A DNA stretch of 64,000 nt, taken from assembly GCA_938003545.1 (NCBI GenBank), contig CALKXY010000017.1, positions 62,001-126,000 on the forward strand, in the 5' to 3' direction. Position 1 is the first letter of the stretch, and each line of letters opens with the position of its first letter. Positions 8,895-16,826 of the stretch are shown here, one piece after another. This DNA is from an uncultured Caulobacterales bacterium (GTDB lineage Bacteria; Pseudomonadota; Alphaproteobacteria; Caulobacterales; Maricaulaceae). The position numbers and the translations under genes are program-made. The notes beneath the pieces are model-generated. The model did not search any database, was not told the origin of the DNA, and saw nothing but the letters and a program-made list of their open reading frames with translations.

Positions 8895-11069
8895 ATGAAA
8901 AAATGGCTATATGGGGCGGCGACGCTCATTACGGTGGGTTTAGTTGGAGCGGCAGTTTATCTGCGAACGCCAGCTGTGCCGCATTACAGCGCGGCTAAGG
9001 CGCAAACGGCTGCCGCAGCATATGACGCGCGGATCATTCGAGACAGGTACGGCGTACCGCACATATTCGGTAAATCCGATGCGGATGCAGCCTTCGGTTT
9101 TGGCTATGCTCATGCTGAAGATGACTGGGCCACAATCCAAGACGTTCTGATTGCCGCACGCGGAAAGAGCGCGCAATTTAAAGGTAAAGACGTCGCGCCT
9201 CAGGATTATCTCTACGACTTGTTCAAAGTCCAAGAGGTCGTGTCGACACATTATGACGACCAAGTTACGCCTGCGGCTAAAGCCGTTGCGCAAGCCTATG
9301 CTGCGGCAATAAACCTATATGCAACAGATCATCCAAATGATGTGCTGCCGGGCCTGCTGCCTGTTACGGAACGTGATGTTCTGGCTGGGTTTGTTTGGGC
9401 GACACCTTTTTTCTATCGCCTGGATGAATATCTCGAAGAGCTGTTCACAGCAGAGGATCGTCCAAATGTTTCGCCTTGGGCGCAATCATCTTCCATGTCG
9501 TCAACTGTTGATTTACCGGATGCAGTTCGTGGGTCGAACGCTTTTGCTATCGCGCCCTCGCGTAGCGCGGATGGCCACACGCGTCTGATTGCAAATTCTC
9601 ATCAACCTATGGCTGGGCCTTATGCGTGGTATGAAGCGCATTTAGTGAGCGAAGACGGGATGAATACGCTGGGGGCAACCTTCCCTGGTGTGCCAATCTT
9701 GGCCCAAGGTGTGACGCCGAATTTGGGATGGACACATACCGTCAACCGCCCTGACTTGGTTGATATTTACGCGTTGGATGTTGATGACCAAGATAAGCCC
9801 ACACAATATCGCCTTGACGGGGAATGGGTCGATTTTGAACGCACAAAGTCTGACTTCCGCGTTAAACTCATAGGCCCGTTCTCACTGCCGATTAAACGCG
9901 ACATTCTTTGGTCTGAACATGGCCCTGTTTTGTCAACGCCAACAGGGCATTACGCCATCCGCTTTGCGGGACTGGGAACGTTGGAAATCGGCGGATTGGG
10001 TGCTCTGGATCAATGGCTAGAGATGAATAAAGCTACGAATATGACGGAGTGGCGCGCAGCATTGGAGCCGCGCGGCGTGCTCTCATTTAACATCGTCTAT
10101 GCGGACCGACACGGAAATATCGGGAGTGTTTACAACGCCCGTATGCCACGCCGTATCGAAGGTCCGAAATGGGAAGAGGTTCTACCTGGGGATCGGTCAG
10201 AATTAATATGGGAGGGTTTCCGTCCACTATCCGACCTCCCGCAAATCTGGAACCCTGATTGCGGGTGGCTTTTTTCCGCCAATGCAAACCCATATGATTT
10301 GACGGATGAGGCCTGCGATAATGATAAGTCTGACTTTTCTGAGACATTCGGGATTGAAGACCGTGTAACCAATCGCTCTCGTCGCGCATTGGCGCTCTTT
10401 CGCAGCGATGACGCCATTAGCCGAGAAGAGCTTCTGACATATCGTGCGGATACGCGATATGCGCCAGACAGTGATTTGATGAAGTTCGTTGTTGAGGTCG
10501 TGACAACTGAAACTGACGACGAAAATCTGAAAGTGGCGCAAGAGATTTTACGCAATTGGGATGGTGATACAGTGCGGACTAGCCGCGGCGCGGCGCTGGC
10601 CGTTATTTCTGGTACACGAGCATTAGGCTATGAATATCGCAATCCAGAGCAAGAGCCGATGGCAGCTTTGGCGCAAACCGCGGATGACCTGATGTTGAAA
10701 TTTGGCCGCCTTGATCCTGAATGGGGAGAGGTCAACCGCATCATACGCGGCGACGTTAGTGTCCCGTTGGATGGTGCGCCCGATGTGTTGCGCGCGATTT
10801 ATGCTGACCGCGATGGTGTCGCAAAAGAGGGTGTTATGAACGCTTTCGCGGGAGACACTCATATCATTGTCGCAGATTGGGGGCCTGATGGCACGGCCAC
10901 GATCGATAGTATTCATAATTACGGTAGCGCAACGCTGGATGAAACCTCGCCGCATTACGCCGATCAAGTGCAGTTATTTTCGGACGGAGGCTATAAACGC
11001 ATCGCCATGACGCTTGAGGATGTGTTGAAAGAAGCCACAGCGGATTATCGACCACAGGGCGGGCGGTAA
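8895..11069 (+). CDS. Penicillin acylase family (Ntn-hydrolase) protein
   Basis: The product is a precursor of about 724 residues from ATG 8895, giving a signal/anchor 'MKKWLYGAATLITVGLVGAA'; ATG 8853 would add 14 residues. Family landmarks are 'RDRYGVPHIFG' and 'FGYAHAEDDW' in the alpha chain, and 'RGSNAFAIAPS', where Ser214 after Gly becomes the N-terminal nucleophile of the beta chain after self-cleavage. 'ANSHQPMAGP' follows. Relatives cleave acyl groups from beta-lactams, acyl-homoserine lactones or aculeacin; PvdQ/QuiP-type quorum-signal acylases have this architecture, but substrate is not predictable. It should act in the periplasm. It is a single gene, divergent from DUF533 and convergent with alr. 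Confidence 0.9.
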   Translation: MKKWLYGAATLITVGLVGAAVYLRTPAVPHYSAAKAQTAAAAYDARIIRDRYGVPHIFGKSDADAAFGFGYAHAEDDWATIQDVLIAARGKSAQFKGKDVAPQDYLYDLFKVQEVVSTHYDDQVTPAAKAVAQAYAAAINLYATDHPNDVLPGLLPVTERDVLAGFVWATPFFYRLDEYLEELFTAEDRPNVSPWAQSSSMSSTVDLPDAVRGSNAFAIAPSRSADGHTRLIANSHQPMAGPYAWYEAHLVSEDGMNTLGATFPGVPILAQGVTPNLGWTHTVNRPDLVDIYALDVDDQDKPTQYRLDGEWVDFERTKSDFRVKLIGPFSLPIKRDILWSEHGPVLSTPTGHYAIRFAGLGTLEIGGLGALDQWLEMNKATNMTEWRAALEPRGVLSFNIVYADRHGNIGSVYNARMPRRIEGPKWEEVLPGDRSELIWEGFRPLSDLPQIWNPDCGWLFSANANPYDLTDEACDNDKSDFSETFGIEDRVTNRSRRALALFRSDDAISREELLTYRADTRYAPDSDLMKFVVEVVTTETDDENLKVAQEILRNWDGDTVRTSRGAALAVISGTRALGYEYRNPEQEPMAALAQTADDLMLKFGRLDPEWGEVNRIIRGDVSVPLDGAPDVLRAIYADRDGVAKEGVMNAFAGDTHIIVADWGPDGTATIDSIHNYGSATLDETSPHYADQVQLFSDGGYKRIAMTLEDVLKEATADYRPQGGR

Positions 11070-11656
11070 CGGCTTAAGTCATGTGATCTTCTCTAAGGAG
11101 TAAGCTCGAGCATGACATTATTAGCTCTCCAGCTCTCTTCCTCCGTTCACCCCAGCCTGTGATAGGATGGACGGAAGATTGGTGTTTTAAACTTAATCCT
11201 TGTTTTTAAGAAACAACTATCTTTGCAATTCAGTGCCTTACAGTAAAATTCAAGAGAATGATCCTTGGTCTCAAAACCTATGATACGGTACGCAGGTTCT
11301 TTCGGACACGGGACAGGTAGGAGCTCACCTTCTGGTACCGAGAGACGGTGGGGTTGAGCGGTTTGGTGTGAGAGCCAGACGTGTGCCGGGCCTTTTGGAG
11401 TGAGAGCCGACTGCTTGGTCTAATGGCCTAACTGCAGGGACAAACAGGCCGCTGCATCAAAAACTGCTGCTGCGTGGTCGTGCATTTGACGTAAGTCATG
11501 TGCGCAGTGCATTTGATTGGCACTCAAATGCATCGGTATTTGCGTAAAACACTTTTCTATTTCGGTATTCCGTCGTGAATATCGACCACGCGGACTGTCC
11601 CGCTTATTTTCCTACTGACCCCGTGATGGGCAGTGAGCCTACACCTATGGGCGTGT
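11070..11656. other. Gene-poor stretch between acylase and alr, with repeats and a broken reading frame
   Basis: No convincing intact gene lies in these 587 bases. Seen: an 11-base direct repeat TAAGTCATGTG at 11075-11085 and 11492-11502; a hairpin palindrome at 11508-11532; a doubled TGAGAGCC segment near 11370 and 11402; and several short complementary segments. On the minus strand one frame runs from ATG 11533 to TGA 11147, 129 codons, broken only by TAG at 11420-11422. The remnant of a gene or a mobile element, or a structured RNA, are all possible. Confidence 0.4.
11508..11532. repeat. Perfect 9-bp inverted repeat with a third direct copy nearby
   Basis: TGCATTTGA (11508-11516) and TCAAATGCA (11524-11532) are perfect complements around a 7-base spacer. 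A further copy of TGCATTTGA is at 11481-11489. There is no U-tract, so it is not an ordinary terminator; an operator or RNA hairpin is possible. Confidence 0.6.
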
Positions 11657-12790
11657 CTAATATTCAGGTTCTTTTTTCTTTGGCTTCCAATAATCGCGGC
11701 GGCACCTTTGGCCGAGACGTACGAGGAGTTCGTAATTTATTGTCTTCGCACTTTTGGATTCTGTCTCCAGATGCTCGCCGCGGAAAATCACGACGCCGCC
11801 AACTTCGACGGCAAGATTTGCGTCGGTTGCGTCAACGATGGTCAAGTCCATGCTGACGCGGCCCACGATTTTGACTTCTTCATCGTGGAGGATCGCTGTG
11901 CCGCGGTTGCTTTCGCTCACAGGAACACCGTCGGCATAGCCTGCGCCGACAATGGCAATGCGCATATCGCGCGGGGCAATATATGTGCTGTTATACCCAA
12001 TCGGTTCGCCGGCTTGGATATATTTAACCTGTAAAATTGGCGCCATAAGCGTGGCGACAGGCTTGGAGACTTCTTGCGCGGGGGTATTCGTTGCAACGCC
12101 GCCGTAGAGGCCAATGCCAGGGCGGACCATTTGGAAGTGGTAAGGCTTGCCCAGATATATCCCCGCCGTATTGGCGAGCGAAAGCGGGGTGAGGGGCAGT
12201 TGCGCAGCCGCTTTGCGGAAGCGTTTCAACTGCGTCTTGTTCATTGGGTTTTCGGCATCTGGCGCGCAAGCCAGATGGCTCATGACCCATTCGGGGTTGA
12301 GCGCGCTCCAAAGTGACTTGTCGCGGCCGAGCTCGACAACGTCAGTCAGGCTGAGTCCAAGGCGGTTCATACCCGTATCAATATGGATCGCAGTATAGGG
12401 CGGCTCATTGACTGTGCGTGCGACGCTGGCCCAATACTGAGCTTGTTCGAGGGAGTTGATAACGGGTTTGAGTTTCGCACCGAGCAACACGCCTTTGTCG
12501 CGCGGGGCAGGCCCGTTGAGAACATAGATGGCTGCGTTTGGGCCAACGCCGTCACGAAGCATTTTGCCTTCGCCTGCCGTTGCGACAAAAAAGATACGGC
12601 AACCTGCGCCATAAAGCGTCTTGGCGACAGGGACAGCGCCGAGGCCATAGGCGTCAGCTTTGACCGATGCGCCGATCTTTGCGGTTCCGGCGATCTCTTT
12701 CAGCGCGTCATAATTTGCGCGAATTTGCGCGAGGTCCACACGCAAGGTTGGCCGGGTGGAATAGCTGGGCTGGTAGGAATGATCTGACAT
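11657..12790 (-). CDS. alr: Alanine racemase
   Basis: The 377-residue enzyme is of normal family length. The PLP lysine is K44 in 'SVKADAYGLG', and the C-terminal beta domain carries the 'AGYADGVPVSE' segment with the second catalytic base Tyr (about residue 283) and 'GRVSMDLTIVD'. It interconverts L- and D-alanine in the cytosol and so supplies D-Ala to Ddl, which is encoded some 30 kb away in the division cluster. The stretch upstream of its start (12791-12840) holds no gene, and it is convergent with the acylase gene. Confidence 0.97.
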   Translation of the reverse strand: MSDHSYQPSYSTRPTLRVDLAQIRANYDALKEIAGTAKIGASVKADAYGLGAVPVAKTLYGAGCRIFFVATAGEGKMLRDGVGPNAAIYVLNGPAPRDKGVLLGAKLKPVINSLEQAQYWASVARTVNEPPYTAIHIDTGMNRLGLSLTDVVELGRDKSLWSALNPEWVMSHLACAPDAENPMNKTQLKRFRKAAAQLPLTPLSLANTAGIYLGKPYHFQMVRPGIGLYGGVATNTPAQEVSKPVATLMAPILQVKYIQAGEPIGYNSTYIAPRDMRIAIVGAGYADGVPVSESNRGTAILHDEEVKIVGRVSMDLTIVDATDANLAVEVGGVVIFRGEHLETESKSAKTINYELLVRLGQRCRRDYWKPKKKEPEY

Positions 12791-12840
12791 GAGCGCGCGT
12801 TAAACCGTTTTAAGTATAAAGGGAACCGAACACTGCGGCA

Positions 12841-13138
12841 GGACACAGGTTAGGATTTAAATTTGAAAGCATTACAGAGAGATAGATGAACAGCTTGTCA
12901 TGAAGCGCCCAACCTATGTTCAGCTTCTGTTCAAGGCGCACGGCCTAATTAAGAGATGCGCGCGTCCTCTCCGTGACGTAATCGCTTCCAGTGGTTTATC
13001 TGCTGGGCTTGGTCGACGCAGACGCCTGATTGTCCTGGCACGGACGTAGGTGGCTGGCATAATGACCCACGGTATCGCGTAGCAGGGCCGCAGCTGCCCG
13101 AGGATCTCTCTCCCTCGGGCAGCGCGGCTTCTGTCTTT
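12841..13138 (+). ncRNA. Candidate small RNA ending in a strong terminator
   Basis: There is no plausible protein here. The plus strand can fold into several helices: GAACAG 12888-12893 with CTGTTC 12927-12932, GCGCA 12936-12940 with TGCGC 12957-12961, and TCCGTG 12970-12975 with CACGGA 13039-13044. It ends in a 16-pair terminator oriented to the right, although no plus-strand protein gene lies upstream for 1.7 kb. This suggests an independent transcript of roughly 200-290 bases. It was compared from memory with tmRNA, 6S and SRP RNA signatures and none was recognised. The 5' end is not defined. Confidence 0.35.
13087..13138 (+). terminator. Rho-independent terminator, rightward
   Basis: GCCGC-a-GCTGCCCGAGG (13087-13103) pairs with CCTCGGGCAGC-GCGGC (13113-13128): 16 pairs with a single bulged A, followed by TTCTGTCTTT. 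In the opposite direction the stem is followed by CCTGCT, with no U-tract, so it mainly serves a plus-strand transcript. Confidence 0.75.
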
Positions 13139-13148
13139 AAAGTTACGT

Positions 13149-13604
13149 CTATGAAGAGGCGGTGCTAATCGCAGGAATACGAAGGACTTGGCCTGGGTAG
13201 ATTTTATCCGGATCGGACAACATTGGTTTGTTGGCTTCGAAGATTTCTGGATAGAGTTTCCATGTGCCGTAGTATTTTTTGGAAATTGCGGAAAGGGAAT
13301 CGCCAGACACAACGGTATGGAATTTTGATTCGCGACCGCCGAGACCAGATTTGGCTTCGTCATTCACGCCGCCAACGCCTTCGACATTGCCAACTGCGAG
13401 GATGATTTTCTCTTTCATTTCTTGCGAAACGGCTTCGCCTTTTACGGTCACGACACCGTCGTCGCCGACATTGATATCTACGCCGTCAGTGTTGAGGCCG
13501 TATCCTTCGACTTCTTTCTTCAATTTCTCATTGGCATCTTTGCCTTTGAAAAGCCCAGTGAGTGCCTTGCCGGCAGTTTTTGCAAACGGAATCATTCCAA
13601 ACAT
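13149..13604 (-). CDS. kbp: BON-LysM protein, Kbp/YgaU family
   Basis: From ATG 13604 (AGGA 7 bases upstream; an upstream in-frame start at 13727 lacks this) the protein has 151 residues, close to E. coli Kbp (149). A short N-terminal segment is followed by a BON domain ('VDINVGDDGVVTVKGEA', 'KIILAVGNVEGV') and a C-terminal LysM ('VVSGDSLSAISKKYYGTW', 'IYPGQVLRIP'). E. coli Kbp is a small cytosolic K+-binding protein; LysM elsewhere binds peptidoglycan. There is no signal peptide, which fits the Kbp type. Confidence 0.92.
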   Translation of the reverse strand: MFGMIPFAKTAGKALTGLFKGKDANEKLKKEVEGYGLNTDGVDINVGDDGVVTVKGEAVSQEMKEKIILAVGNVEGVGGVNDEAKSGLGGRESKFHTVVSGDSLSAISKKYYGTWKLYPEIFEANKPMLSDPDKIYPGQVLRIPAISTASS

Positions 13605-13798
13605 ATTAGGTCCTTTTATATCGCGTGCGGGGCTTTCCCCGCGCACTCTTGTAACGGCGCAATCCCCCAAGCCAACCAAAACTTCCCAGAACGTCGGGTG
13701 TCCGCGCCTGCTTTCATCCTGTAACAAGGTGGAACAAGGCTTGGATAATCCGCCATCCGTCGTTATAGAGCAGCCAAATCATTGTGTAGGCTTATATT

Positions 13799-13927
13799 AT
13801 GACACTTGTTCAATCAGGCATTTCCGTTTTCGGTTTGTTCAATATGGATCCGGCCTTGTTCGCGTTCTCTTTAATCATCATTGTATTCGGCGGATTAAAC
13901 CTGCTGGAATTCAAACGTTTCGATTAG
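13799..13927 (+). CDS. Small single-pass membrane protein (42 aa), unrecognised
   Basis: A short frame from ATG 13799 to TAG 13925-13927 encodes 42 residues with one strongly hydrophobic stretch ('PALFAFSLIIIVFGGLNLL') and a charged end 'EFKRFD'. It is 24 bases upstream of the CaCA exchanger and on the same strand. The ribosome site is weak. The clean transmembrane pattern and the position argue for a real gene, but no family is recognised. Confidence 0.45.
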   Translation: MTLVQSGISVFGLFNMDPALFAFSLIIIVFGGLNLLEFKRFD

Positions 13928-13951
13928 AAACAGCGTTGAGGGTTTAACCTC

Positions 13952-14920
13952 GTGATATCAGAATTTTTCATCCTCGCCGTTGGTTTGGTCATTTTGATCA
14001 TTGCTGGCGATATTATGGTGCGCGGCGCGGCGGCGCTGGCAAGGCATTGGGGCGTGCCCGCCTTGATCGTTGGCTTGACAATTGTGGCCTTTGGTACATC
14101 CGCGCCTGAAATGGTTGTGGGTGTGCAAGCCGCACTTATGGGTCAAGGTGATTTGGCCGCAGGTAATGTCGTTGGCTCCAACATTGCAAATGTACTGCTG
14201 GCTTTGGGCTTACCTGCACTCATCCTAGCCATTCCGACAAATATGTCCGGTGTAGCGCGGAACAGCTTTATTGCATTATTTGCGGCGACATTATTCGTGT
14301 TACTGGCCTTTGTGCATTCGCCTTTATTGAAATGGCAAGGCGCGATCCTGTTTTCAGGTATTATCGCATATCTCGTCTTTATGTTCCGTCTCGCAAAAGC
14401 AGGGGCAGACGATCCAATTCTCGAGGAAATGACCGAGATTGATGAAGGTGAAGACGGCCTGCCGACGAATACGATTAAGTCACTTATTTATGTTGTGCTC
14501 GGCATCGCAGGCTTGATCTTGGGCGGTAAGTTGATTGTCGATAATGCGATAATGATTGCAGAAGGTTTCGGCGTGTCCGAGACGATCATAGGCCTCACGA
14601 TTGTGGCTGTTGGTACATCCTTACCTGAAATCGCAACCGTGATTGTCGCCACATATCGCGGTCACCCCGAAGTCGCGATTGGTAACGTCTTGGGCTCTAA
14701 CGTGTTCAATGTATTTGCCGTTATGGGCGCGTCAGCCTTGGCGGGCCCCATTGCGATTGATGGGACTCTGAAGGTCTTTGATTTTTGGGTCATGCTCGTG
14801 TCGAGCTTGGTGCTGCTTCTCTTTGTTTTGCGTCGTCATCCAATTGGCCGCAAGACAGGCCTCGCCTTTACAATTGCCTATGTGCTCTACATTTTGGCGG
14901 TTGTCGCCCGTGTGATGTGA
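13952..14920 (+). CDS. Ca2+/cation antiporter, YrbG type (CaCA family)
   Basis: The protein has 322 residues and about ten membrane segments. It has the two inverted alpha repeats of the family: 'VAFGTSAPEMVVG' with 'GNVVGSNIANVLLALG' in the first half, and 'VAVGTSLPEIATV' with 'GNVLGSNVFNVFAVMG' in the second. The acidic residues of both GTSxPE motifs coordinate Na+/Ca2+ in known exchangers. An acidic cytosolic loop ('EEMTEIDEGEDGLP') separates the halves. The start is GTG 13952. The stop overlaps the next start by one base (TGATG at 14918-14922), so it heads the pterin operon. Confidence 0.92.
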   Translation: MISEFFILAVGLVILIIAGDIMVRGAAALARHWGVPALIVGLTIVAFGTSAPEMVVGVQAALMGQGDLAAGNVVGSNIANVLLALGLPALILAIPTNMSGVARNSFIALFAATLFVLLAFVHSPLLKWQGAILFSGIIAYLVFMFRLAKAGADDPILEEMTEIDEGEDGLPTNTIKSLIYVVLGIAGLILGGKLIVDNAIMIAEGFGVSETIIGLTIVAVGTSLPEIATVIVATYRGHPEVAIGNVLGSNVFNVFAVMGASALAGPIAIDGTLKVFDFWVMLVSSLVLLLFVLRRHPIGRKTGLAFTIAYVLYILAVVARVM

Positions 14921-15294
14921 TGCGCTTCGAGATCGAAAAAGACTTCCAGTTTGAAGCGGCCCATTACTTTGGCCATCCAGACGCCAATGATATTTTCAAA
15001 CATGTCCATGGCCATAGTTTTCGCGGCACGGTCACGATCATCGGGAACGCGCAGGAAGATAAAGGCTGGGTTCGTGATTTGTGGAAAATTGAGCAGATCA
15101 TCAAAGACGTTGTCGCGCCTCTGGATCATTCTCTACTGAATGAGGTCGAGGGATTGGAGCAGCCAGCACTGGAACAAATTGCAGCTTGGGTCTTCGAAAG
15201 GCTCGCCCCTAAATTACCGGGCTTAGCCTGTGTTGAAATTGGCCGACCAAGTTGCGGTGAACGCGCAAGAGCCAGACGGCAAGATGGGGCATAG
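14920..15294 (+). CDS. 6-pyruvoyl-tetrahydropterin synthase-like protein, active site altered
   Basis: This 124-residue protein has the PTPS/QueD fold signature. The zinc ligands are H15 in 'FEAAH' and H30/H32 in 'HVHGHSF', and D69-H70 occur in 'PLDHSLLN'. In E. coli QueD the catalytic Cys stands four residues before the first His of HGH; here that place is F26. The substrate-binding Glu near the C-terminus is replaced in 'GRPSCGE' (P110). So QueD or PTPS activity as known is unlikely without compensating residues. It overlaps the reductase gene by 11 bases and lies two genes upstream of folB, so a pterin substrate is a fair inference. A specialised PTPS subfamily is the best label. Confidence 0.8.
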   Translation: MRFEIEKDFQFEAAHYFGHPDANDIFKHVHGHSFRGTVTIIGNAQEDKGWVRDLWKIEQIIKDVVAPLDHSLLNEVEGLEQPALEQIAAWVFERLAPKLPGLACVEIGRPSCGERARARRQDGA

Positions 15295-16027
15295 CGTCCT
15301 CATTACAGGTGCCGGCGCACGTGTTGGCGCGCATCTGGCTAGAGGTCTGGCCCGCGATGGCTGGCACATTCATATTCATTATCTACGCAGTGAAGGCCGC
15401 GCGCAGAGCGTTGTTGATGAGATTGTAGCGGCAGGTGGATCTGCCTCCGCGGTTCAAGCTAATCTTTCCGTTCCGCAGGAGGTCAATACACTGATCTCGC
15501 GCTGCGGGGGACCGCTGGATGCGTTGATTAATAATGCCTCTACATTTTCACCTGATACGGCAGGGGACTTTACGACTGCGACATGGGAGTATCACCGTGC
15601 TGTGAATTTGGACGCGCCCATTCGCCTCTCTGCAGATTTCGCGGCGCAAGCCAAACCTGGCGCATCTATCATAAATATGATTGATCAGCGGGTCTTAAAA
15701 CCGAACCCACAATTCTTCACCTATAGTCTTGCCAAAGCGGGACTTTATTGGGCGACGAAAACAATGGCGCAGAGCTTTGCGCCGCATGTTCGTGTGAACG
15801 GGATTGGCCCAGGCCCAACTCTGGAAAATACGCAGCAAGCTGAAGGCGAATTTTCGGCGGAAGCTAAAGCGACGCTGTTGGGTGAGGGTAGCCCGCCAGA
15901 CACGATTTTGCATGGCGTGCGCTACTTGCTATCCGCGCAGGCTGTTACTGGACAGATGATCGCTGTTGACGGCGGCCAACATTTGAATTGGCAGACCCCT
16001 GATCTCGCTTTTGGAGGTGCGCTATGA
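15284..16027 (+). CDS. SDR family pteridine reductase (PTR1/FolM-like)
   Basis: The 247-residue short-chain dehydrogenase starts at ATG 15284, within the end of the PTPS-like gene. The Rossmann motif is 'TGAGARVG', followed by 'NNAST'. The catalytic set is D134, Y147 and K151: 'NMID' lies 13 residues before 'YSLAK'. In PTR1 pteridine reductases the same Asp (Asp181 in Leishmania) replaces the usual Ser at this spacing, and FolM also has Asp here. It probably reduces a dihydropterin with NADPH in the cytosol, for example dihydromonapterin or dihydrofolate-like substrates. It overlaps folB by 4 bases, so all three genes are likely coupled. Confidence 0.85.
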   Translation: MGHSVLITGAGARVGAHLARGLARDGWHIHIHYLRSEGRAQSVVDEIVAAGGSASAVQANLSVPQEVNTLISRCGGPLDALINNASTFSPDTAGDFTTATWEYHRAVNLDAPIRLSADFAAQAKPGASIINMIDQRVLKPNPQFFTYSLAKAGLYWATKTMAQSFAPHVRVNGIGPGPTLENTQQAEGEFSAEAKATLLGEGSPPDTILHGVRYLLSAQAVTGQMIAVDGGQHLNWQTPDLAFGGAL

Positions 16028-16434
16028 GCGACCGTAAAACCATGCTCAATCGCTTTCGTCCTCGTAAAGCGCAACCTGTCTCAACGCGCATATTTGTCAA
16101 AGGTTTGCTGATTCAAGCCAGTATCGGTGTTCACCCGCATGAGTATGAAGCCGCCCAACCGATCATCATTGACGTTGAATTAGACATGGCAGACATGGCT
16201 CTGCCTAAAGATGACCGTCTGCATGAAACGTTAGATTACGGCTATGTCGCAGAGAAATGCGAAGAACTCGCGCTAGAGGCACATGTGCAACTCGTCGAGA
16301 CGCTGGCTGAAAGAATTGCCGATTGGGCGCTCTCCGCTGATATACGTGTGCAAAGTGTTGCGGTTCGTATCGCAAAGCCGCAAGCTCTGCTGAAAGCAGA
16401 CACGGCAGGCGTCGAAATCGTAAAGTCTCGATGA
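16024..16434 (+). CDS. folB: Dihydroneopterin aldolase
   Basis: The 136-residue protein matches the FolB family ('FVKGLLIQASIGVHPHEYE', 'PIIIDVELDM', 'ETLDYGYVAEKC' and the C-terminal 'VRIAKPQAL' with the catalytic Lys). It retro-aldol cleaves 7,8-dihydroneopterin to 6-hydroxymethyl-dihydropterin in folate synthesis. About 20 residues precede the usual family start. It overlaps both neighbours by 4 bases, tying it to the reductase and to the DUF2237 gene. Confidence 0.92.
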   Translation: MSDRKTMLNRFRPRKAQPVSTRIFVKGLLIQASIGVHPHEYEAAQPIIIDVELDMADMALPKDDRLHETLDYGYVAEKCEELALEAHVQLVETLAERIADWALSADIRVQSVAVRIAKPQALLKADTAGVEIVKSR

Positions 16435-16817
16435 CTTCAACGCGCGGCAGTAAAAACGTTCTCGGGGGAGTGCTGCAAACGTGCTCTACGGCCCCCATTA
16501 CGGGGTGGTTCCGCGATGGATGCTGCGAAACGCAAGCGAATGATCGCGGACGTCACCTTGTCTGCGCTGTGATGACGGATAATTTTCTGACATTCTCAAA
16601 ATCCTGCGGAAACGATCTCTCAACCCCTCGGCCTGAGTATGATTTCCCTGGGTTAAAAGCTGGTGACCGATGGTGTCTCTGCCTCGAACGCTGGAAAGAG
16701 GCGCATGCCGCAGGCTGTGCGCCACAGGTCATTTTAGAGGCGACGCACCAAATTGCACTTGAACGCGTGCCACTTGCGACGTTTCAAGCATTTGCGGTTC
16801 CTACTGACACACCCTAA
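16431..16817 (+). CDS. DUF2237 family protein
   Basis: The 128-residue protein has the strongly conserved core of DUF2237: 'CSTAPITGWFRDGCC', 'HLVCAVMTDNFLTFSKS', 'GNDLSTPRPEYDFPGLK' and 'GDRWCLCLERW', with many Cys residues that could bind a metal. No activity is established for the family. It overlaps the end of folB by 4 bases and precedes uvrC by 9, so it may be co-transcribed with the pterin genes. Confidence 0.9.
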   Translation: MTSTRGSKNVLGGVLQTCSTAPITGWFRDGCCETQANDRGRHLVCAVMTDNFLTFSKSCGNDLSTPRPEYDFPGLKAGDRWCLCLERWKEAHAAGCAPQVILEATHQIALERVPLATFQAFAVPTDTP

Positions 16818-16826
16818 CTAGGGGCG

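Noticed and set aside
11100-11560. tmRNA (two-piece alphaproteobacterial form) in the gene-poor stretch
   Set aside because: No tag sequence resembling ANDN...LAA/VAA and no T-arm plus CCA could be found on either strand here, in 12841-13138 or in 60340-60640.
12920-13363. 147-codon minus-strand frame overlapping the end of kbp
   Set aside because: It runs out of frame through the LysM domain and then through the terminator and candidate sRNA; no protein features.
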